Shown one piece after another: positions 23,531 to 29,307 of a stretch of DNA of 29,307 nt. Positions within the stretch are counted from its first letter, which is position 1. Every line of letters starts with the position of its first letter. The notes under the pieces are model-generated. The model had not been told where the DNA came from and did no database searches. It saw nothing but the letters and a program-made list of their open reading frames with translations. The DNA comes from a virus. Where the stretch lies: IMG/VR virus record IMGVR_UViG_3300000232_000003, positions 6,563-35,869 of that record; one strand, given 5' to 3'. The translations under genes were made by a program, and so were the position numbers.

Positions 23531-24990
23531 TGATACCACAAGCTTATGACCCGTTCTTTATGTTAAAGATAGATGGAAAAGTGATAAATCCAAACCTATC
23601 AACTAAAATTACAAAATTTGAATTTGAAGAAGTAGATGAAAAAGAAGATATGTTGACTGTAATGGTTGATAATCAAACTTTAGAATTTACTGACGACCCA
23701 GCATTGGATATAGGTGGAGTATTATCGTTCCAGTTTGGTTATTTGCATAGAAGAAGCGCAATGAAACAAGCAAGAATCAAGGATTTGGAAGGTTTTACTG
23801 AAATTAAAGTACAGGCTTATCAAATCAATTCTGGTGTAATACCGCCTCCAAAACCAGATATTACACCAGCGCCTGCAAAGGTTAAGTCTACATCTTCAGT
23901 ACCAAAAAAATATACAGTAGCAAAAGGTGACAGTTTATCTGCTATAGCAAAAAGATTCGGTCTTAGCAGCTGGAATGTTTTATATAATGCAAATAAAAGT
24001 GTAATAGGTAAGAATCCAAACCTTATATTCCCTGGTCAATCGTTAATAATTCCAGGAAAAAAGGAGACTGTTACAGCTGACAAAGACCAAGATGCAAAGT
24101 CAGTAAAAGTATCAAAACCTAATGACAGTTCTAATCCATTAGGTATTAAAACAAGAGTTTGGGCAAAAATGACATATTCTCAAATAGCAACAAGTATAGC
24201 AGAAGAAATGGGATTAGATGCAGATGTTGAAACTACAAAAACAAAATATGACCACATACCTCAGACAAACGAAGATAATATAAATTTCTTAAGAAGATTA
24301 GGTAAGTATATAGGGTTTAAAATAAACATATATGGTAGTAAATTAGTCTTTAGACATGCAGACTTTGCATCACGTTCTCAAAGAACTTTAGTTTATTATG
24401 TAGATGGGGCTGGCGAAGTTGAAAAGTTTAGTCCAAAAATAAAAACAAAAGATAAATCGTCTTCATCTTCTACTGATACTACAGACCCTACAAATAAAGG
24501 TACTGAGAGTAAATCATCATCAAAAACAGATACGACAAAACTTGGTAAATATTCTTACGCAGTAGATGGTATAACTGGAAAAGAGACTAAGATTTTGACT
24601 CCAATAAAAGGAGCTTCTAATGATAAAGTTTCTAATACAAATGATGATGTCACCGGTGCTGATATGGAGGATGGAGAGCAAAAATGGATTGAAGCAGATA
24701 TAGATTGTATAGGTATTCCAGAAGTAAGAGCTGGTGGTATCATAACTATATTAGGCGTTGGTAAGAAATGGTCTGGAAACTGGTATGTAAAAATAGTAAG
24801 ACATATAATTGATAACGGCGGATATAGGACTACATTTGAATGTACAAGAAATGCTGCTGGAGCTCCTGCCAAAATATCAGAAGAAAATACAGGTAAAGTT
24901 AATGATAAGCCTGGTGATAGTAAAAAATCTGGAAAGGTTGTCATTGTTGATGGTATAACAGGAAAAGAAACAATAGGTGAAATGCCATAA
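23530..24990 (+). CDS. Baseplate hub (gp27/XkdQ-like) with inserted LysM
   Basis: A 486-residue hub protein, with GGAGGCGAG before ATG. The N-terminal domain (FFMLKIDGKVINPNLSTKIT, EFEEVDEKEDMLTVMVDN, GVLSFQFGYL) and later WAKMTYSQIATSIAEEMGL, INFLRRLGKYIGFKINIY and RAGGIITILGVGKKWSGNWY are gpD/gp27-type. A complete LysM (126-175: KKYTVAKGDSLSAIAKRFGL to FPGQSLIIP) is flanked by Pro/Lys linkers and inserted into the hub. Ser/Thr/Lys linker ~305-338. The nine-residue motif VDGITGKET occurs twice (345-353, 473-481). The trimer caps the tube and holds the spike; the LysM may bind peptidoglycan. Confidence 0.85.
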   Translation: MIPQAYDPFFMLKIDGKVINPNLSTKITKFEFEEVDEKEDMLTVMVDNQTLEFTDDPALDIGGVLSFQFGYLHRRSAMKQARIKDLEGFTEIKVQAYQINSGVIPPPKPDITPAPAKVKSTSSVPKKYTVAKGDSLSAIAKRFGLSSWNVLYNANKSVIGKNPNLIFPGQSLIIPGKKETVTADKDQDAKSVKVSKPNDSSNPLGIKTRVWAKMTYSQIATSIAEEMGLDADVETTKTKYDHIPQTNEDNINFLRRLGKYIGFKINIYGSKLVFRHADFASRSQRTLVYYVDGAGEVEKFSPKIKTKDKSSSSSTDTTDPTNKGTESKSSSKTDTTKLGKYSYAVDGITGKETKILTPIKGASNDKVSNTNDDVTGADMEDGEQKWIEADIDCIGIPEVRAGGIITILGVGKKWSGNWYVKIVRHIIDNGGYRTTFECTRNAAGAPAKISEENTGKVNDKPGDSKKSGKVVIVDGITGKETIGEMP

Positions 24991-25027
24991 CCTATGCAAC
25001 TAGAACCCTTATAGAATCACCAAACAC

Positions 25028-25060
25028 AGGTACCCCTTATGTTTATATGTACCTATTTTA
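25028..25060 (+). terminator. Weak hairpin, possible terminator
   Basis: AGGTAC (25028-25033) pairs with GTACCT (25049-25054) around a 15-base loop, followed by ATTTTA. The stem is short and the T-run poor. It lies in the 107-base gap between the hub and spike genes, one of the few gaps here, where nothing else is seen. Confidence 0.25.
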
Positions 25061-25097
25061 AGGCAAATCTAATGTCATTCTAATTGGAGATGATGAT

Positions 25098-25733
25098 ATG
25101 AATATTGAAGAAGTATTTCAAGGTAAATTTGAAAAAGATAATAAAGATAAATATTTTGGTAAATTCCGTGCTGTCGTTAAAGTAACTGACGATCCAGAAA
25201 AGCTTGGAAGAATAAAAGTTAAATGTCCAGATATTTATGGAAAATCAATGTCTCCATGGGCTTGGCCATGTCTGCCTTATGGCGGAGTGAATGATAACGG
25301 TATGTTTTTTATACCAGAAAAGGAATCAGGTGTTTGGATTGAGTTTGAACAAGGCTGCCCTACTAATCCAATATGGACTGGTTTCTGGTGGACTAAACCA
25401 AATGGCACTAATGAGGTGCCAACAGAAGCAACTGATAAATATAAAGACGTTAAGATAATAAAGACAAAAGCTGGACATACAATTGAGTTTTGTGACAAAG
25501 ATGGCACAGAATATGTAAAAATAACAAATGGAGTAAACGGTTCTTATGCTGTTTTAGGTGAGATTGTTGAAATATATGAAGGTAATTCTGGTTCTATTAT
25601 AAAACTTGATAATCCTATTGAGATAACAAATGGAGCAACTGGTTCTTTTATAAAAATTGGTCAAAATATTATAATGCATGCCGAAGGTAACGTTATTATA
25701 GAAGTACCAAATGGCCATGTAGACGTGAGGTGA
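25098..25733 (+). CDS. Baseplate spike protein (gp5/gpV-like)
   Basis: A 211-residue spike, with TTGGAGATGATG before ATG. Residues ~22-97 form the OB-fold (FRAVVKVTDDPEKLGRIKVK, SPWAWPCLPYGG, GMFFIPEKESGVWIEFEQGC, IWTGFWW). Next comes GHTIEFCDKDGTEYVKI, and then a triangular beta-helix-like end with repeats of NG-x-x-GS (NGVNGS, EGNSGS, NGATGS) and IIMHAEGNVIIEV. Unlike T4 gp5 there is no lysozyme domain. The trimer extends from the hub and bears the PAAR tip encoded next. Confidence 0.88.
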   Translation: MNIEEVFQGKFEKDNKDKYFGKFRAVVKVTDDPEKLGRIKVKCPDIYGKSMSPWAWPCLPYGGVNDNGMFFIPEKESGVWIEFEQGCPTNPIWTGFWWTKPNGTNEVPTEATDKYKDVKIIKTKAGHTIEFCDKDGTEYVKITNGVNGSYAVLGEIVEIYEGNSGSIIKLDNPIEITNGATGSFIKIGQNIIMHAEGNVIIEVPNGHVDVR

Positions 25734-25737
25734 TAGT

Positions 25738-26082
25738 ATGCCGCAAGTAGCTTTAATAGACAGTTCCATACAGGGTTCTACCACAGGAGAACATCATGGA
25801 CATTATGATGCTTTTGGAAATCCAATACACGGGCCAGGGACATTAAGCGGAACTATTACCTCCGGTTCTGATAAATTAAGAGTTGATGGAGTATTTGTTG
25901 CTATAGAGGGTTCAAGTGTAGATGAAAGCGATAACTGTGGGTCAGGAAGCGGAGCATTAGGCAGTTCTCAGCATAAAATAAAAATAAATGGTATTTCTGT
26001 TCAATGTAATGGAGATGCGACTGTTCCACATAATGGTTCTGCAAATATATCTAGTGGTAGTGCAAAAATAATAACTGTTTAG
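25738..26082 (+). CDS. PAAR-type spike tip protein
   Basis: A 114-residue protein, with GAGGTGAT before ATG, immediately after the spike gene. Residues from GNPIHGPGTLSGTITSGSDK onwards (VDGVFVAIEGSSVDES, INGISVQCNGDATV) show the short-strand, Gly-Ser-rich PAAR fold that forms a metal-pinned cone on the spike. Candidate metal ligands are the GEHHGHY cluster (~18-24), H80 in SSQHK and H98 in TVPHNG. The N-terminal His cluster is an addition I do not associate with standard PAAR proteins. Confidence 0.82.
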   Translation: MPQVALIDSSIQGSTTGEHHGHYDAFGNPIHGPGTLSGTITSGSDKLRVDGVFVAIEGSSVDESDNCGSGSGALGSSQHKIKINGISVQCNGDATVPHNGSANISSGSAKIITV

Positions 26083-26093
26083 GAGGTAATACG

Positions 26094-26486
26094 ATGTCAA
26101 AATTAGGTATATCTTTTCCGTTAACTTCAGATTATAAAGGTTCTGTAGAATATACGCCTAGCATAGTAAGGTCTATAGAAGATTCGTTAAAACAAATTCT
26201 TTTAACTAATAGAGGCGAAAGACCTATGAATCCAAGCTTTGGTTGCGATTTAAGAAAGATTGTTTTTGAAGATGATTTAACGTTTATATCAGAACTCGCA
26301 AAACAATATATATTAGAATCAATTGAAGAATTTGAAAAAAGAATTATGCTTAAGAATGGTGCTAAAGACATCTATATAACAAAAATTGATGAAACAATAA
26401 ATATAAGAATAATATATATGATTAAATACTCTAACTTGCCTTTGCAATCCATAAATATTCTATATAATGTTAATAAAAATGAATAA
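26094..26486 (+). CDS. Baseplate wedge protein (gp25-like)
   Basis: A 130-residue protein with a perfect AGGAGGT before ATG. It has the gp25/W family layout: SFPLTSDYKGSVEY, then IVRSIEDSLKQILLTNRGER, then MNPSFGCDLRKIVFED, and a C-terminal two-strand end (INIRIIYMIKYSNLP). The RGER...P-x-FG segment is the family signature that starts sheath polymerisation on the baseplate. Confidence 0.93.
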   Translation: MSKLGISFPLTSDYKGSVEYTPSIVRSIEDSLKQILLTNRGERPMNPSFGCDLRKIVFEDDLTFISELAKQYILESIEEFEKRIMLKNGAKDIYITKIDETINIRIIYMIKYSNLPLQSINILYNVNKNE

Positions 26487-26506
26487 ACAGTAAAGGAGGC
26501 TGAAAA

Positions 26507-27892
26507 ATGGCTACAGATTATACCTCAAGAGATTTTGAAGCTTTAAAAAGAGATATGATAAATATGCTTGTCATAAAAGTTCCAGAGTTGACTAATAAAA
26601 GCGATTCTGAATTTGCAGTTGCAATGATTGAACTTTTTGCATATGTCGGTGATTTATTATCATATACGCTTGATAGGTATTCTAATGAAGTGTATTTACC
26701 AACAGCAATTCAAAAAGAAAATGTTGCAAAAATTTGTAGTATGCTTGGATATAAACTATATAACTATAATCCGTCAATAGTTGAATTAACATTTTCTATA
26801 AACTCACCGCAATCAAAACGCATCATTATTCCGGCTAAAACGGTTTGTATGACAGAAGGTATTAGCCCTGTTAAGTTTGAGACAGATGAGTTGGCAATAA
26901 TAGAACCAGGTGAGACATCAGTTACCGTTAATGCTACTCAAGGAGAAACAAAAGAAGAAGTATTGGGATATAGTGATGGTTCAGCAAATCAAAGATTTGA
27001 GTTAACATATACTCAGGTTTTAGATGGTATAAAAATTTATGTTGAAGGCGATGACTACGAAGAAATAGACAATTTTATCAATAGTACAAAAGACAGTAAA
27101 AATTTCGTAGTAGAAAAGTTTGGAGATAAAAAAGTAAGAATAATATTTGGTAATGGAGTTAATGGTTATATTCCTGAAGAAAATTATGAAATATCTACAT
27201 CATATAGAATTGGTGGCGGTATAATAGGTAATGTAAGTATGAGTTCAATAAATACTATAAAAGGCCAAATATATGATGAAGACAACAATATAGTAGAGTT
27301 GTTTGTTAATAATGAGGAAGATGCTTCTGGCGGGCTTGATGAAGAACCAATTGCTTCTGCTAAAATAAAAGCACCAGCTCAAATATATACTCTATGGAGA
27401 GCTGTTACTAGAGAAGATTTTATAAAACTAGCAACAACTTTACCGGATGTTCAGCAGGCAGTTGCAACGCTTGAAACAATTCTTGGAAGCACTAGAGTAA
27501 ATCTATATATCAAATTACTTAATATCGATAATATACCTGAAATAAGGCTTGAGCAGCTCTATGAGTTCTTCCTTGAAAGGAAGTTAATAGGTGCAACAGT
27601 ATTGATTCATCCGCCTGTATATAAACAGGCTACAATTAATATTAGTGCCGTTACATTTCCTAACTATTTTAATAGTGAAATAAGACAAAAAATTATCGAT
27701 AATGTTAATGCAGATTATGCGCCAGGTAAACTCGGTTTTGGCCAAGAAATGCTTGACGGTGTTGTAGTTCAAAGTCTTATGGCTTGGAAAGAAATAAAAA
27801 ATGCAGATGTACAAATAACAAACGGTTCTGCACTAGTAAATGAAATAGTTAGAATAGGAAACTTAAACGTGACTGTGACTGGAGGCAAATAA
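26507..27892 (+). CDS. Baseplate wedge protein (gp6/gpJ-like)
   Basis: A 461-residue protein with AAAGGAGGC before ATG. The start (DYTSRDFEALKRDMINML, AVAMIELFAYVGDLLSYTLD, EVYLPTAIQKENVAKICSML) and the middle (VRIIFGNGVNGYIPEE, GGIIGNVSMSSINTI), then IYTLWRAVTREDFIKLATTL and a C-terminal domain (LIGATVLIHPPVYKQATINI) are those of J-like baseplate proteins. It dimerises to form the wedge iris around the hub. Follows gp25 and precedes gpI as usual. Confidence 0.93.
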   Translation: MATDYTSRDFEALKRDMINMLVIKVPELTNKSDSEFAVAMIELFAYVGDLLSYTLDRYSNEVYLPTAIQKENVAKICSMLGYKLYNYNPSIVELTFSINSPQSKRIIIPAKTVCMTEGISPVKFETDELAIIEPGETSVTVNATQGETKEEVLGYSDGSANQRFELTYTQVLDGIKIYVEGDDYEEIDNFINSTKDSKNFVVEKFGDKKVRIIFGNGVNGYIPEENYEISTSYRIGGGIIGNVSMSSINTIKGQIYDEDNNIVELFVNNEEDASGGLDEEPIASAKIKAPAQIYTLWRAVTREDFIKLATTLPDVQQAVATLETILGSTRVNLYIKLLNIDNIPEIRLEQLYEFFLERKLIGATVLIHPPVYKQATINISAVTFPNYFNSEIRQKIIDNVNADYAPGKLGFGQEMLDGVVVQSLMAWKEIKNADVQITNGSALVNEIVRIGNLNVTVTGGK

Positions 27893-27893
27893 T

Positions 27894-29307
27894 ATGGAAG
27901 ATTTTATGTATAATAGTTTGCCTGAAGTCTATAGGATTTTAGATGTAAATCAAAAACTCATTCTTAAAAGATTTTTATCAGTCATTCAAGAAGGAGGGTT
28001 TGAACCAGTCTTAGATTATATAGTTCAGTTTGCAGACTCAAATAATGTTGATGATTTAGATGAAGATGGTTTAAGATTACTAGGAAGAACTTTTGGTTAT
28101 GAATATAACTATATCCTGCCTATTGAAAACCAAAGAAAGCTAATCAAAAATATTGTAGAAATATACAGAAGAAAAGGTACTACATCTTCAGTTATATATG
28201 CAGCAAAAGAGATAACAGGATTTGATACACAGATAACTCACTTGCATAGTAAAATGTTTAGAACTTGGTCTTCTGATAAACATTATGAAATACCAGGATA
28301 TGAGCAACCAAAAACATATTCAGGTATAGGTAATACAAACGCATCATGTTTCCCTGGTACTAAGTTTTCAAAGACAAATGTTCTTATTAAATTAATACCA
28401 TTGTTCGACATAGGCCTCCAATATGAGAGAAGTACTGCATTACAAGAAGTTTTAAAAATGCTTCTTCCAGTATATACAAAAACATTCTTATTACTATCTC
28501 ATACTGAAAAAGATTTAGAGGACAAAACATGTGATTTCTTTGAGCATTTTACTTGGGACAATATTATATTCAGAGAAGATGGCGTTTTAACAAACATAAG
28601 TGACATAGAAAATATTTTAACAAAAATCAAAGAACAGGCTGAATCAAGAACATTAACAAAATTAGAATCATTTGTTGAAGCAATTAAGTTTGCTATTGAC
28701 TCTGATACTAGAGTTAGAAATTTTCTACTTCATAGCGACGTTTTTAAACTTAAATCTGGAGATTTAGATGATTTTAATAAATCGTTTGACTATTCAGAGT
28801 CAATAAGTAAATTTTCAATTGTAGAAACTGAGCCAAAAACAATTTCAAAATCTGAAACAATAACACAAATTATCAAATTAATATTAGAAGATTATACTGT
28901 TGATAATTTAGTTTCAAGAACAGTTGAAGATTCATATCTTAATACAATACCAGAAGCTGTTGAAGAAGATATTGTTACGGAGTCATTGCATGATTGGCAG
29001 CAAAATACAGGAGAAGAAGAATTACCTTTCAGTCTTTTGTCAGCGGATATGGAATCAAGAACGAGAAGTACGGCTGAAGCCGATGTTGCGCTATTTAAGA
29101 CATTACAGTTTTCAGAAGACGGATTAAAACAATCATATCTTCAATTTAGTTCAACTTCAGCAGATAGTTGTTATACTCAAGGAAAGATAAGCGGAGCTGG
29201 AGCCAAAACAATCGAAATGATTATAGCCCCTACAGATGCAAATGACGCTTGGGATAGGATTATACAAAGAGCAAATGATGACGGTTATGGTTTTAGTATT
29301 AGACAAG
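27894..29307 (+). CDS. Tail protein gpI-like, 3' end outside window
   Basis: The frame is open from ATG 27894 (GGAGGC seven bases upstream) to the last base: 471 codons and no stop. The first ~110 residues match P2 gpI/T4 gp7-end-type wedge proteins: FMYNSLPEVYRILDVNQKLI, DEDGLRLLGRTFGYEYNYIL, then IVEIYRRKGTTSSVIYAAKE and ITGF. Canonical gpI proteins are ~200 residues, so a long extension is fused here. It has charged helices (~220-280), repeated SE/ES-S pairs, and near the end a beta-like region (GKISGAGAKTIEMIIAPTDA). It may link the baseplate to the receptor-binding proteins expected downstream. Confidence 0.85.
   Translation, partial: MEDFMYNSLPEVYRILDVNQKLILKRFLSVIQEGGFEPVLDYIVQFADSNNVDDLDEDGLRLLGRTFGYEYNYILPIENQRKLIKNIVEIYRRKGTTSSVIYAAKEITGFDTQITHLHSKMFRTWSSDKHYEIPGYEQPKTYSGIGNTNASCFPGTKFSKTNVLIKLIPLFDIGLQYERSTALQEVLKMLLPVYTKTFLLLSHTEKDLEDKTCDFFEHFTWDNIIFREDGVLTNISDIENILTKIKEQAESRTLTKLESFVEAIKFAIDSDTRVRNFLLHSDVFKLKSGDLDDFNKSFDYSESISKFSIVETEPKTISKSETITQIIKLILEDYTVDNLVSRTVEDSYLNTIPEAVEEDIVTESLHDWQQNTGEEELPFSLLSADMESRTRSTAEADVALFKTLQFSEDGLKQSYLQFSSTSADSCYTQGKISGAGAKTIEMIIAPTDANDAWDRIIQRANDDGYGFSIRQ

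Noticed and set aside
28924-29127. Short alternative + frame near the end
   Set aside because: Lies in another register inside the gpI-like gene, whose frame is open to the window edge; no ribosome site.
1-29307. Lysogeny genes, CRISPR array, insertion sequences, anti-defence genes
   Set aside because: No integrase, repressor, regular spaced repeats, transposase or terminal inverted repeats were seen; the window is a late structural module throughout.

Overview
The window is one continuous block of late (virion) genes from an AT-rich, strictly lytic-looking or late-module segment of a tailed phage with a contractile (myovirus-type) tail, or of a prophage of that type. Every supported gene is on the + strand. 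Strong AGGAGG-type Shine-Dalgarno sequences, frequent GTG and TTG starts, AGA/ATA-rich codon use and PBSX-like gene content point to a low-GC Gram-positive (Firmicutes, probably clostridial or bacillar) host. No integrase, repressor, tRNA, CRISPR array or insertion sequence was seen. The first and last genes are cut by the window edges.

Layout. 1-3416: small pre-terminase genes, including a PD-(D/E)XK-type nuclease candidate (326-958) and a zinc-finger protein that is the best small-terminase candidate (1173-1925), followed by a 133-base non-coding stretch with competing inverted repeats. 3394-7005: large terminase and portal. 7051-9280: a small gene and an SGNH/GDSL-esterase-like virion protein in an unusual place, between portal and protease. 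9304-11379: one reading frame carrying an XkdF/S78-like protease domain, a ClpP-like protease domain and an acidic scaffold, with internal Shine-Dalgarno/ATG starts exactly at both domain borders. 11385-13852: HK97-fold major capsid protein with an inserted beta domain, a decoration-type protein, and a head protein ending in a classic C2H2 zinc finger. 13852-16590: connector, closure, neck and tail-completion genes. 16580-18604: sheath and tube. 18723-19648: tail assembly chaperone pair joined by a probable -1 frameshift at T TTT TTC. 19668-22769: tape measure with a 40-residue Trp-rich repeat. 22774-29307: baseplate (CIS-tube/XkdP-like adaptor, gp53/LysM-like, LysM-containing gp27-like hub, gp5-like spike, PAAR tip, gp25, gp6/J and gpI-like proteins).

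How they work together. Terminase packages DNA through the portal into a procapsid built on the scaffold and matured by the fused proteases. Connector and closure proteins seal the head. Sheath and tube assemble around the tape measure, guided by the frameshifted chaperone, on a minimal baseplate with a PAAR-tipped spike that carries no lysozyme. Intrinsic terminators sit directly after the capsid gene and after the sheath/tube genes, the most abundantly needed products, with no convincing promoter after them, so they probably act as partial terminators or mRNA 3' stabilisers within one long transcript.

The strongest candidates for something undescribed are the nested double-protease/scaffold gene, the esterase-like protein inside the head module, the capsid insertion domain, and the phage-encoded C2H2 finger.
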